Positions 8,701-16,777 of a stretch of 48,591 nt of DNA are shown here, piece by piece. The notes under the pieces are model-generated. The model had not been told where the DNA came from and did no database searches. It saw only the letters and a list, made by a program, of their open reading frames with translations. Source of the DNA: Candidatus Sodaliphilus limicaballi (lineage in GTDB: Bacteria > Bacteroidota > Bacteroidia > Bacteroidales > Muribaculaceae); NCBI GenBank assembly GCA_018065815.1, contig JAGHSP010000069.1, positions 1-48,591 of the forward strand, given 5' to 3'. The translations under genes were made by a program, and so were the position numbers. How positions within the stretch are numbered: position 1 is the first letter of the stretch; every line of letters starts with the position of its first letter.

Positions 8701-9490
8701 ACAGGGCGGCCATTTCTTCCTCGCTCTTCAGGTATTCCTGCTGGGTGTATCTGAGCCTTTTTGGATCATCTATCGCGGCGTTGGTGGTAAGGCATATAAG
8801 CCTGTCGTGCGCAGGACCGTTCTCCTTGAGCACGAAGTGGACGTCGTTTGTGGCAACTACCTTCACCTTGTGCTTTTCCGCCAGCTTGAAAATCTGCGAG
8901 GTGTATTCCTTCTGCTGTTTGTACAGGTCGAGGGACATTCCGGGAATCTCCGTCCTGTGGAGCATTACCTCAAGGTAATAGTCGTCTCCAAAGACGTTCT
9001 TATGCCATTCAATGGCCTTGTCAACCCCGTTCTCGTCCCCTGCAAGTATCTTTTTCGGAATTTCTCCGGCCATGCAAGCGGAACAGCAGATAAGTCCTTC
9101 GTGATATTTCTCAACTATTTCGTGGCATACCCTCGGCTTGTCATAGTATTTGCCCTCAAGATGACCTGTGGACACTATTTTCATGAGATTCCTGTATCCG
9201 TCGTAGTTCTTTGCAAGAAGGATGAGGTGATAGTATGACCTGTGCTCATTGTCCTTGAGCTTATGGTCATAATGTTTTGTCACATAAATCTCACATCCGA
9301 TGACAGGCTTGATGTCCGGAAATTTCCTGGCGGTGTCGCAGAAATCCTTCACTCCGTACATGTTTCCGTGGTCTGTTATGGCTATTCCGGGCATTCCAAG
9401 CTCATGCGCTCTGGCGAACAGCTTTGAGATATCGGACATTCCATCCAGGATGGAATACTGTGTATGGACATGAAGATGTACGAAAGACAT
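5786..9490 (-). CDS. dnaE: DNA polymerase III alpha subunit
   Basis: Replicative C-family polymerase, 1,234 residues. The N-terminal PHP domain begins FVHLHVHTQYSILDG with the HxH motif. The catalytic palm motif MPDIDVDFDDEGR carries the metal aspartates, and GPGRGSAAGS is a further family motif. The C-terminal part contains the OB fold (residues about 960-1090). An in-frame extension to 9526 exists, but a TATATTTG promoter element sits at 9495-9502, so ATG 9490 is the better start. That leaves only 4 bases between element and start, suggesting a leaderless message. The gene ends in a 4-base overlap with the PagL-like gene. No fusion or break is seen. Confidence 0.97.
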   Translation of the reverse strand: MSFVHLHVHTQYSILDGMSDISKLFARAHELGMPGIAITDHGNMYGVKDFCDTARKFPDIKPVIGCEIYVTKHYDHKLKDNEHRSYYHLILLAKNYDGYRNLMKIVSTGHLEGKYYDKPRVCHEIVEKYHEGLICCSACMAGEIPKKILAGDENGVDKAIEWHKNVFGDDYYLEVMLHRTEIPGMSLDLYKQQKEYTSQIFKLAEKHKVKVVATNDVHFVLKENGPAHDRLICLTTNAAIDDPKRLRYTQQEYLKSEEEMAALFPDHPEALSNTLEILDKVERYEIDRGHVLPKFEIDPAFLADIDSHLQEYSDIIENGRYEIRKDHDGNILEKKDRGREFCHSVAYLCHLACQGARKRYGETLDKGQSERRHFELMTISYMGFPDYFLIVQDFINWGRRNGVSIGPGRGSAAGSMVAYCLGITNLDPIRYDLLFERFLNPERISMPDIDVDFDDEGRFRVIKYVQEHYGLDHVSHVITFGTMAAKLAVKDVARISNLPIPESNRLTKMIPDRPFTVKDTEYKPTLANCVKYVPELKNEYENGEPLVREVLEYALQLEGCIRQTGIHACAMIIGRGNLTDYIPISLGVDKATGQEVWVSQYEGTKIEDVGMLKMDFLGLRTLSIIDRCLNLIKKRFGTVNGDPDFDIEKIPIDDPLVYDLYGRGDTKSIFQFESGGMKEWLIKLHPERFEDLIAMNALYRPGPMDYIPNFVAGKMDPDKIQYDLPDMEEYLKETYGVTVYQEQVMLLSQKLAGFSKGKADKLRKAMGKKKKDVLDSLKTSFMEGALKNGYPQEMLEKIWKDWEAFAKYAFNKSHATCYAWVSYQTAWLKAHYPAEFQASNLTQNASNMEEMKEIMADCKKGGIKVLNPDINESDAQFSVNRDGNVRFGLGGLKGFGDNVVDAIIREREAGGPFKDVFEFMERMDGNVNRKALETLVCAGAFLSFGYRRTQFFTPCKNGELFIDELIRYADLFHKDEMDSSNSLFGEVEEMKPVRPEMPVFSGEEDTLSILQQEKEYVGMYLSAHPLDKFAFELDTFATKLSEFPAKIDECERSKTKCQAAIAGIVTDIRQRTTRTGSQGAIILLEDFSGTYEIALFGKDYEAHLPYMQLHSQIFIEGEIAERYFVKAEDRAQGKTSPYGFKIKKISLLGNIGQEHIANLQLNLDSREIPSGFRKKLTGILKSYKGSTELDIELLDRESGYNLTFKSKKYAVNVCTELLNALSESGIHYQISKKA

Positions 9491-9494
9491 AATG

Positions 9495-9502
9495 CAAATA
9501 TA
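9495..9502 (-). promoter_or_regulatory. Putative dnaE promoter -7 element
   Basis: TATATTTG on the minus strand matches TAnnTTTG. Only four bases separate it from the ATG, so transcription would begin at or next to the start codon. This both fixes the dnaE start and predicts a leaderless mRNA. Confidence 0.6.
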
Positions 9503-9515
9503 ATCAAAACAAACA

Positions 9516-9545
9516 AAAGACACCAAGCTTTGGGCTGGCGTCTTT
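9516..9545 (-). terminator. Rho-independent terminator after secDF
   Basis: On the minus strand the arms AAAGACGCCA and TGGTGTCTTT form a 10-pair stem (one G-T) with a 10-base loop, followed by TGTTTGTTTTG. It lies 24 bases past the secDF stop and just before the dnaE promoter, so it separates the two units. Confidence 0.75.
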
Positions 9546-9568
9546 CGTCTGTTTACCGTAATCCGGTA

Positions 9569-12500
9569 TTATTTCTTTGCTGTTTTTGCTGCAGCTCTTC
9601 TGGCAGAATCGAACATGATTGGAGTACCGATCATGATTGATGCGTAGGTACCGATGCAGATACCGAGGATGAGGGCTACTGCAAGACCTCTGATGGACTC
9701 ACCGCCCCAGATTGCGATGGCAACCATAGGAAGGAGGGTTGATACGGAGGTGTTGACCGTACGTGTAAGAGTCTGGTTGAGGGACCTGTTCACGGTAGTC
9801 TTGAAATCATCGTTCGGGTGCAGCTGGAGATTCTCACGGATACGGTCGAAGATAACCACGTTATCGTTGATGGCGTATCCGATGATGGTCAGGATGGCCG
9901 CAATGAAGGTCTGGTCAACGTCGAGGTTGAACGGGAGGATTCCGCTGAACAGTGAGAAGAATCCGATAACGATGATTGCTGTGTGTGCAAGAGAAACAAC
10001 ACCGCCGAGACCCCATGTCCAACCCTTGAACCTCCATGCTATGTAAGCAAAGATTATAAGGAGGGCGAGGAGTACGGATATGACGGCGGATCTCTTGATA
10101 TCGTTTGCGATGGATGCACCGACCTTGTCGGAAGAAATGATTCCGTAAGGATTCTCAAGCGTTGAGGTGAACTCCGCAAGAGTCATGTTGTTCTTGAAAA
10201 GTCCCTTGACGGCCTGATAGAGCATGCCTTCAATCTCAGTATCGACCTCTGAAGACTCAATGTCAACCTTGTAGGCTGTGGTGATCTTCATCTGCTGGTC
10301 GTTACCGAACTGCTTGACCTCTGCGGATGAACCCTTGATAGTGGGGTCTGCAGCGGCTGCGGCCTCGAATACGTCATTGACAGCAGCACGTACGGACTCG
10401 GCCGTGACGGGCTGGTCGAAGCGTACGACATAGGTACGGCCTCCGGTAAAGTCAACACCATAGGTGAATCCCTTGAAGCAGATGGAACCGATGGCGATGA
10501 GGATGAGGGCTCCGGATATGATGTATGAGTACTTGCGTCCTCCGATGAAGTTGATGTGTGTATTCTTGAGGAAGTTCCTGGTGAAATTGTTCTCGAACGT
10601 GATGTTCTTGCCTGCCTTCACGCGGTCTTCAAAGATGAGACGGGTGATGAAGATAGAGGTGAGGACAGAGGTGATGATACCGATTACGAGGGTCGTTGCG
10701 AATCCCTTGACAGGACCGGAACCGAACAGGAACAGTACAAGACCGGTGAGGAGAGTGGTTACCTGACCGTCGATGATTGCTGAATAGGCGTTGCTGTAAC
10801 CGTCGGCAATGGCCTTTCCAAGACCCTTGCCTGCCTTAAGCTCTTCCTTGATACGCTCGTAGATAATCACGTTGGCATCAACCGCCATACCCAGTGTAAG
10901 CACGAGACCCGCGATACCGGGCAGAGTGAGGACTGCTCCGAATGCCGCAAGAGTTCCGAACAGCAGCACTACGTTGGTAAGAAGCGCGAGATCGGCGGCA
11001 ATACCTGCTCCCTGATAGAAGAAGAGCATGTATATGAGAACCAGAACGAATGCGATGATGAAGGAAATGAGACCGCTGCGGATGGATTCAGCACCGAGTG
11101 AAGGTCCTACAACCTGCTCCTGGACGATTGTTGCGGGAGCGGGAAGCTTACCGGACTTGAGCACGTTGGTAAGGTCGGTAGCCTCCTCAACGTCGAAGTG
11201 ACCGGTGATTGATGAAGAACCTCCGGTGATTTCGCTGTTGACCGTAGGATATGAATAAACGGTACCGTCGAGAACGATTGCAATCTGCTTTCCGATGTTC
11301 TCTTTGGTGAGGCGTGCCCAAATGTTGGCGCCTTCTGCATTCATGGTCATTGATACTCCGGGTTCACCTCCGCGCCTGTTGTCATAGTCGACACGTGCAT
11401 CTGTGACTACGCTGCCGTCGAGGGGCGCCTTTCCGTCACGGGATGACGCCTTGATGGCGACGAGCTCGAAGATGTTGTCTGCAGCCATGAACTCTGAAGG
11501 CTTGACGGACCACATCGGACGGAACTCCGCAGGGAAAAGGTCAGCTATCTGGGGCTCATTCAGATACTTGTTGATCTGGGCGGTGTCGGCTGCAGCGGCA
11601 TAACCTATGCAGGCGGTACCCCTGCCCTGGCTGGGCTGAAGGAGTGCAAAGAGAGGGTTGGCGGCCTTGTATGCGTTGAAGTCGGCTTCGCTGGCATTGT
11701 CGCTGTTGGCTGCAATCTCTTCGGCAACGAGATCCTTCTCTCCTTCTTCTGCGACATTCTCTGCGGCAGGAGCCTCTGTTTCAACCTCCAGTGTCTCTGC
11801 GAGAACGCGGTTTGCTTCAACGAGGTAAGGATAAATCTCCTGGTTGTCGAATGTTGTCCAGAATTCGAGGGAAGCGGTTCCCTGGAGGAGTTTGCGGACA
11901 CGCTCAGGCTCCTTTACACCGGGAAGCTCGACGAGGATACGTCCTGTGTTTCCGAGTTTCTGGATAGAGGGCTGCGTTACACCGAAACGGTCAATACGGT
12001 TGCGGAGAACATTGAATGAGTTTGCAACTGCACTCTCGGCCTCTTCCTTGATGACGGCGGTAACCTGCTCATCAGTTGATTCGGGCTTGATGCGGTCGCG
12101 CATTTCATATGTTCCGAAAATCTGGGAAAGCCTCTGGCCACCTCCTACTTCCTTCCAGGCCTCTGCAAAGAGGGTGATGAAGTCTGACTGAGAGTTGACG
12201 CTGCGCTCTTTGGCAAGAGAGAGGGCCTTGAGGAACTCGGGAGACTGATTGCCTCCTGCAAGTGCCTTTACAAGGTCTTCCAGCTGCACCTGCAGCATTA
12301 CGTTCATACCTCCCTTGAGGTCAAGACCGAGGTTCATTTCCTTTGCCTGGACACTCTTGAATGTCTGTCCCAGGAATACCTTCTCGGATGAGATGGAATC
12401 CGTGTACCTGCGGCTCTCGTTCTTCTTGAGAGAATCAAGATAGAAGGCACGCTGATCAGCGGGGACAACGGCGAATGCGGGGGTCTGCTGGATCTGTTCC

Positions 12501-12628
12501 GCAAACTTTTCCGCTCTTTGTTCAGCTTTGTTCTGCTGTACTCTTGTCACAACTGTGAAAGACAGCTGCCAGATGCAGGCGAGGATAAGAAGAATAGCTA
12601 CAAATCTGATTGCTCCTTTGCTTTGCAT
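9569..12628 (-). CDS. secDF: Fused protein translocase subunit SecDF
   Basis: A 1,019-residue fusion of SecD and SecF, the inner-membrane RND-like partners of SecYEG that use the proton gradient to help pull proteins across. The SecD half shows NLGLDLKGGMNVMLQVQLEDL near residue 100 and GLVLTLGMAVDANVIIYERI in the transmembrane core. The SecF half begins near residue 700 with YGVDFTGGRTYVVRF and has YAINDNVVIFDRIREN. Between them are the expected 6+6 membrane segments. A low-complexity acidic/alanine insert near residues 285-320 is typical of Bacteroidetes SecDF. It has its own promoter element and a terminator, so it is a single-gene unit. Confidence 0.97.
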   Translation of the reverse strand: MQSKGAIRFVAILLILACIWQLSFTVVTRVQQNKAEQRAEKFAEQIQQTPAFAVVPADQRAFYLDSLKKNESRRYTDSISSEKVFLGQTFKSVQAKEMNLGLDLKGGMNVMLQVQLEDLVKALAGGNQSPEFLKALSLAKERSVNSQSDFITLFAEAWKEVGGGQRLSQIFGTYEMRDRIKPESTDEQVTAVIKEEAESAVANSFNVLRNRIDRFGVTQPSIQKLGNTGRILVELPGVKEPERVRKLLQGTASLEFWTTFDNQEIYPYLVEANRVLAETLEVETEAPAAENVAEEGEKDLVAEEIAANSDNASEADFNAYKAANPLFALLQPSQGRGTACIGYAAAADTAQINKYLNEPQIADLFPAEFRPMWSVKPSEFMAADNIFELVAIKASSRDGKAPLDGSVVTDARVDYDNRRGGEPGVSMTMNAEGANIWARLTKENIGKQIAIVLDGTVYSYPTVNSEITGGSSSITGHFDVEEATDLTNVLKSGKLPAPATIVQEQVVGPSLGAESIRSGLISFIIAFVLVLIYMLFFYQGAGIAADLALLTNVVLLFGTLAAFGAVLTLPGIAGLVLTLGMAVDANVIIYERIKEELKAGKGLGKAIADGYSNAYSAIIDGQVTTLLTGLVLFLFGSGPVKGFATTLVIGIITSVLTSIFITRLIFEDRVKAGKNITFENNFTRNFLKNTHINFIGGRKYSYIISGALILIAIGSICFKGFTYGVDFTGGRTYVVRFDQPVTAESVRAAVNDVFEAAAAADPTIKGSSAEVKQFGNDQQMKITTAYKVDIESSEVDTEIEGMLYQAVKGLFKNNMTLAEFTSTLENPYGIISSDKVGASIANDIKRSAVISVLLALLIIFAYIAWRFKGWTWGLGGVVSLAHTAIIVIGFFSLFSGILPFNLDVDQTFIAAILTIIGYAINDNVVIFDRIRENLQLHPNDDFKTTVNRSLNQTLTRTVNTSVSTLLPMVAIAIWGGESIRGLAVALILGICIGTYASIMIGTPIMFDSARRAAAKTAKK

Positions 12629-12666
12629 AAATATCGATATTAAAAATTACTTTCCAAAATAGTTCG

Positions 12667-12674
12667 CAAAGATA
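12667..12674 (-). promoter_or_regulatory. Putative secDF promoter -7 element
   Basis: TATCTTTG on the minus strand, an exact TAnnTTTG match, 38 bases upstream of the secDF start. It lies between the secDF start and the stop of the upstream kinase gene. No convincing -33 partner seen. Confidence 0.6.
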
Positions 12675-12683
12675 GCATTTTTC

Positions 12684-13757
12684 TTAAAAGAAAGAAATTT
12701 TACGCTCCATTTCAAGTAATTGTTCTTCCATACTGGTCAGAAGTTTATACTGTGCGCGGGTCCTGACAAGGTTGTGGTCCGGACTTTTGATTTTGTAGTA
12801 GGTGTCTCCGTCTATGTAGTCCATGAGGAAACGGAGCACCTGCTCGTAAGTGATGTAGATGCCGCTGAATGCCAGATATTCCAGTTCCGCGGGAGCAAGA
12901 AGCTCCTTCATTTCCTTGAGATAGCCCTTCATGTAGGCCTCGAACATGTCCATGCTCATCGAAACCTTGCCGAGGTCGGGGTCGTCTTCTGCTCCGGTGT
13001 TCGTATATGAACGCAGGGCGTCTCCGGTGTCGTTGAGAAGGGTGGAACTCATCATCGTGTCCAGGTCAATGGCGCACAGAAGCCTGCCGGATCCGGAATC
13101 GAAGAGGAAATTGCTTATCTTGGTGTCTCCGTGGGTAACCCTGACAGGGATGGTTCCGTCTTCGTAGAGTTTCCAGAAGGAAAGCATCTTCTCCCTTCTT
13201 GACTCAATCCAGGAAATCTCATTTCCCAGGTCCCTGACACGCCCGGCAGCGTTGCGCTCCAGGCTTGCATCCCACTGCTTGAAACGCCAGCGTATGTTGT
13301 GGAAGCCCTTGATGATTTCCGTCAGGGAGCCGTCAAAATCGGCCACCTGTCTGTGGAAGGTGCCCAATCCGAGTCCTCCCTGATACGCCCTGTCCGGGCT
13401 GTCGGCCCTGTCGAAGCTCATGGAGTCCTTGATAAAAAGGCACATAGCCCAGAAGTTGCCGTCCGAATCCTTATAGTACAGCTTCCCGTCTTTCGTGGGG
13501 ATTACGGTGAGAGTCTCGCGAAGAGGGTCGGACACTTTTGCCCTGATGTGCCGGCTTACCCTGTTGATGTTGTCCATCATTGCCGGGACATCCGGGAAAA
13601 CGATATGATTCTTGCGCTGGAGGATGTAGTCAGGCGTAGTCCTGTCTTTGAGAAATACTGTGTAGGTGTCGTTGATGAAACCTTCTCCGAGGGGTTTGAT
13701 AACGGCGGCTTCGCCTTCTGTGGCAAAGAACGCGGCAATGGAAAGAATGTCGGTCAT
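12684..13757 (-). CDS. APH-family sugar kinase, NahK-like
   Basis: A 357-residue kinase of the aminoglycoside phosphotransferase fold. The catalytic loop is HGDTKISNFLFD (209-220), with the catalytic aspartate and the Mg-binding asparagine, followed by the second metal motif IDLDTMM (230-236). The glycine-rich N-terminal segment reads GEGFINDTYTV. DTK-x-xN-x-LFD and the following GDALRSYTNTGAEDD resemble N-acetylhexosamine 1-kinase (NahK) more than antibiotic kinases, so a role in amino-sugar salvage is the best guess. Antibiotic resistance is unlikely. The start overlaps by one base the stop of the upstream dehydrogenase gene, so the two are probably co-transcribed with serine palmitoyltransferase upstream. 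Confidence 0.75.
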   Translation of the reverse strand: MTDILSIAAFFATEGEAAVIKPLGEGFINDTYTVFLKDRTTPDYILQRKNHIVFPDVPAMMDNINRVSRHIRAKVSDPLRETLTVIPTKDGKLYYKDSDGNFWAMCLFIKDSMSFDRADSPDRAYQGGLGLGTFHRQVADFDGSLTEIIKGFHNIRWRFKQWDASLERNAAGRVRDLGNEISWIESRREKMLSFWKLYEDGTIPVRVTHGDTKISNFLFDSGSGRLLCAIDLDTMMSSTLLNDTGDALRSYTNTGAEDDPDLGKVSMSMDMFEAYMKGYLKEMKELLAPAELEYLAFSGIYITYEQVLRFLMDYIDGDTYYKIKSPDHNLVRTRAQYKLLTSMEEQLLEMERKISFF

Positions 13758-14551
13758 TAGAGTTTGTAGTAGCCTGAAAGGAGACGGGAGAACCAGCGGG
13801 CCGGAAGTATCCTTTTCAGAATGGTTGATGAGTATTGTTCGAACGTCGATATGACGTATGAGTAACGGGGATGACGGCAGGTGACTATCCTGCTTATCCT
13901 GGAGGCCAGGAATTCCGGTTTGAGACCGTTCGTCTCATCGTGCTCTATGCTCCTGAGGGATTCTGCGTAGGAAGGGTAGGCTTCGAAAGCCTCCTGCCGG
14001 TCCACACTTTTGCGCATTGCGGTGAAGTTGGTGGAAAAATCTCCCGGTTCTATCACCACCACGTCAATCCCGGAGGCCTTCAATTCCATTCGGAGAGCCT
14101 CGCAGTAGCCTTCTATGGCGAATTTGGAGGCGGAGTACAGTCCCTGGAAAGGAAGTCCCATGAGGCCTCCTATTGAACTGAAGCAGATAATCCTTCCCGC
14201 CTTCTGCCTGCGCATCACGGGGATGACGAAGTGAAGGAACCTGACCATCCCCATCCAGTTCACGTCCATCTGACGGGCCGCGTCTTCCAGTGAACAGAAC
14301 TCCAGAGGTCCGCCTATCCCCATTCCGGCGTTGTTGATGAACACGTCTATCCGTCCTTCCTTCTCAAGTACGGCATCCACTGCCGACCTGCAGTCTTCTT
14401 CGTTGCAGGCGTCAGCCCTGATGTAGGTGACTCCGGGCAGAGGGTCCGTGTCGCGCCTGTGGGTACCGTAAACCTTGTGCCCGTCGGCGGAAAGCCTGCA
14501 GGCCATCGCTTTCCCGAATCCGGAAGTGATGCCGGTGATGAGGATAACCAT
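13757..14551 (-). CDS. Short-chain dehydrogenase/reductase
   Basis: Classical SDR of 264 residues with a Rossmann fold. Seen: the cofactor motif TGITSGFG (6-13), FINNAG (71-76), the catalytic serine in CFSSIGG (about 125), and Tyr139 with Lys143 in YSASK. HRRD after beta-2 suggests NADP(H) preference. It starts 3 bases after the stop of serine palmitoyltransferase. In sphingolipid synthesis the SPT product 3-ketosphinganine needs a reductase, so this SDR is a candidate for that step. The assignment rests on neighbourhood only; many SDRs share these motifs. Confidence 0.85.
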   Translation of the reverse strand: MVILITGITSGFGKAMACRLSADGHKVYGTHRRDTDPLPGVTYIRADACNEEDCRSAVDAVLEKEGRIDVFINNAGMGIGGPLEFCSLEDAARQMDVNWMGMVRFLHFVIPVMRRQKAGRIICFSSIGGLMGLPFQGLYSASKFAIEGYCEALRMELKASGIDVVVIEPGDFSTNFTAMRKSVDRQEAFEAYPSYAESLRSIEHDETNGLKPEFLASRISRIVTCRHPRYSYVISTFEQYSSTILKRILPARWFSRLLSGYYKL

Positions 14552-14554
14552 AAC

Positions 14555-15748
14555 TTATTCTATTATGCCGAACTCCTTGAAGAGGACGGAGAGTTTCTCC
14601 ACAGCCTCGTCCACATGTTCGTGGGTGTGGGTGGCCATCAGCGCGAAGCGTATCATCGCATCGTTCTCGGGAACGGCCGGAGCCACTACGGGAGTGACGA
14701 ATATTCCGACTTCCATAGCCTTGGTGACTATGGCCATGGCCTTGGTGGAGTCGCGTACGAACAAGGGGATGATGGGGGACTGGGTGCGTCCGATGTCGAA
14801 TCCCCTGTCTCTGAAGGACTTCTGGGCGTAGCGGGTGACATCCCACAGATGCTCTATCCTTTCAGGCTCTTCCGTAAGGACGTCGAGAGCCCTGGACACG
14901 GTGGCCACGTTCGCAGGAGGCATTGATGCGCTGAACATGAGCGAACGGGCGGAATTCTGGATGAAGTTGATGAGGGTGTGGTTGCCGGCGACGAATCCTC
15001 CGATTGAACCGAAGCTCTTGGAGAAAGTTACCATTATGAGGTCAACCTTGTCGGTGAGGCCGAAATGGTCTGCGGTCCCTCGTCCGTCCCTGCCCACAAC
15101 TCCGAGTCCGTGGGCGTCGTCCACCATGATTTCCGCATTGTACTTCTCACAAAGTTCACAGATCTTCGGCAGATTGGCCAGATCTCCCTCCATTGAATAT
15201 ACTCCGTCAACCACGATAAGTTTCGGGGCGTCCGGAGGTACCAGGCTCATCTTGTGCTCCAGCACTTCCATATCGTTGTGGGGGAATTTGAGAACCTTGC
15301 TGAAGCTTAGACGGCTTCCGTCTATTATGCAGGCGTGGTCAAGGGAATCGAGGAAAATGTATCCGTCACGTCCTCCCAGACAGGAAACGACGCCTAGATT
15401 AACCTGAAAGCCTGTGCTGAAAGTCACAGCCTCCTCCTTTCCTACAAATTTTGCGAGTTTCTCCTCGAGGGCCAGGTGGATGTCGAGAGTCCCGTTGAGA
15501 AAACGGCTTCCGGAGCAGCTTGTACCGTATTTCTTTATTGCGGAGATGGCGGCATCCTTAAGCCTTGGGTCATCGGACAGACCGAGGTATGAGTTTGAAC
15601 CGAACATAAGGGCTTTCTGTCCGCTTGCCATTGTGACAACAGGATCCTGCCCGGATGAAATGGGACGGTAATAGGGATATATCCCCTTGTCCTTCAAGTC
15701 CTGCGGGGCCGTGAATCTGGCACAGGACTCATCGAGAATCTTAGTCAT
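14555..15748 (-). CDS. spt: Serine palmitoyltransferase (alpha-oxoamine synthase)
   Basis: A 397-residue PLP enzyme of the alpha-oxoamine synthase family that condenses serine with an acyl-CoA or acyl-ACP, the first step of sphingolipid synthesis. Seen: NSYLGLSDDPR, SLDHACIIDG (His138 that stacks on PLP), DDAHGLGVVGRDGRG (His213), and TFSKSFGSIGGF with the PLP lysine Lys244. The N-terminus and DAHG-to-lysine spacing fit bacterial SPT better than KBL or BioF, and sphingolipids are usual in Bacteroidales. The downstream SDR could be the next pathway enzyme. Alternative: 2-amino-3-ketobutyrate CoA ligase, less likely with no threonine dehydrogenase nearby. Confidence 0.85.
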   Translation of the reverse strand: MTKILDESCARFTAPQDLKDKGIYPYYRPISSGQDPVVTMASGQKALMFGSNSYLGLSDDPRLKDAAISAIKKYGTSCSGSRFLNGTLDIHLALEEKLAKFVGKEEAVTFSTGFQVNLGVVSCLGGRDGYIFLDSLDHACIIDGSRLSFSKVLKFPHNDMEVLEHKMSLVPPDAPKLIVVDGVYSMEGDLANLPKICELCEKYNAEIMVDDAHGLGVVGRDGRGTADHFGLTDKVDLIMVTFSKSFGSIGGFVAGNHTLINFIQNSARSLMFSASMPPANVATVSRALDVLTEEPERIEHLWDVTRYAQKSFRDRGFDIGRTQSPIIPLFVRDSTKAMAIVTKAMEVGIFVTPVVAPAVPENDAMIRFALMATHTHEHVDEAVEKLSVLFKEFGIIE

Positions 15749-15779
15749 TTCTCAAAGGTTTTAGTTCTAATCGTGGGGA

Positions 15780-15787
15780 CAAATATA
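15780..15787 (-). promoter_or_regulatory. Putative promoter -7 element for the spt-SDR-kinase run
   Basis: TATATTTG on the minus strand, exact TAnnTTTG match, 31 bases before the spt start codon, in the divergent gap between spt and the symporter gene. Confidence 0.55.
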
Positions 15788-15832
15788 GATATTTTCTAAA
15801 AAATGCGTACATTGCAACGAAATTGTACTGAA

Positions 15833-16777
15833 ATGAAACCTGAAGTAATCAACGCCATCGATGCGATTAACGTCACCCTCAATGCCGGGGGAATGAATGC
15901 AATCAACATTGTTCTGGCATTTGTGATGTATGGAGTAGCGCTGGGAATCAGACCCGGAACCTTCGTCAAGGTGTTCACACAGCCCAAGTCAGTAATTCTT
16001 GGAGTGGTCTGCCAGCTGGTACTGCTGCCTCTTTTCACCTTCTGCCTTGCTCTGGCATTCGGTGATTCCATATCATGGACCATGGCAATGGGAATGATAC
16101 TCGTAGCTTCCTGCCCGGGCGGAAACATTTCAAACTTCATGTCCAACCTCTCCAAGGCAAATGTTGAACTGTCCGTCAGCCTTACGGCAATAAGCACTGC
16201 CCTGGCTGTGTTCATGACCCCGTTCAATTTCTGGCTGTACGGTAATCTTTACCTTCATTTCACGGATGTGACCGAAGAGGTGCCGACACTTGTCATCCCT
16301 CTGTGGGACGTCTTCAAGACTATCTTCATTCTTCTGGGTGTGCCTCTGGGACTTGGAATACTCACTTCCCGTCTGCTGCCCAAGTTCGCAATAAAGATGA
16401 AGAAGCCTTTCCAGTGGTTCAGCATCGTGTTCTTCGTAGCAATGGTAGTGCTGTCGTTCATTGGCAACATCGATGCATTCCTCAAATGCATCAAGTACAT
16501 ATTCCTGGTTGTACTCATTCACAATGCGGTATGCCTCTGCGTGGGATTCTTCACCGGAACGATTTTCAAGGTTTCCAGAAAAGACCGCAGGACGCTCACC
16601 ATCGAAACGGGAATCCAGAATTCCGGACTGGGACTGGTGCTTCTTCTGGGAACATCCCTCTTCGCCAATTTCCCGCCTCATGGAGGCATGCTCGTGATTA
16701 CTGCCTGGTGGGGAATCTGGCATATCATCAGCGGCTTCACCGTATCTTATCTATTTAACAGGAGCAAAAAATCTTGA
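15833..16777 (+). CDS. Bile acid:sodium symporter family membrane protein
   Basis: About 314 residues with 8-10 hydrophobic segments, matching the SBF/BASS family. Recognisable stretches are MYGVALGIRPGTF near the N-terminus, SCPGGNISNFMSNLSKANVELSVSLTA with the conserved PGG/N sodium-site region, and ETGIQNSGLGLVLL for the crossover helix. It probably sits in the inner membrane and carries an organic anion with sodium; the substrate cannot be told, and the family name does not prove bile acid transport. I prefer ATG 15833 over 15803 because the extra residues are charged and unlike the family. It is followed without a gap by the acyltransferase. Confidence 0.85.
   Translation: MKPEVINAIDAINVTLNAGGMNAINIVLAFVMYGVALGIRPGTFVKVFTQPKSVILGVVCQLVLLPLFTFCLALAFGDSISWTMAMGMILVASCPGGNISNFMSNLSKANVELSVSLTAISTALAVFMTPFNFWLYGNLYLHFTDVTEEVPTLVIPLWDVFKTIFILLGVPLGLGILTSRLLPKFAIKMKKPFQWFSIVFFVAMVVLSFIGNIDAFLKCIKYIFLVVLIHNAVCLCVGFFTGTIFKVSRKDRRTLTIETGIQNSGLGLVLLLGTSLFANFPPHGGMLVITAWWGIWHIISGFTVSYLFNRSKKS

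Noticed and set aside
9491-9526. Twelve-codon N-terminal extension of DnaE
   Set aside because: It contains the promoter element at 9495-9502, and the PHP domain starts at the chosen ATG.
12684-13757. Aminoglycoside resistance gene
   Set aside because: Motif context fits sugar kinases of the NahK type, and it lies in a housekeeping neighbourhood with no mobile element.
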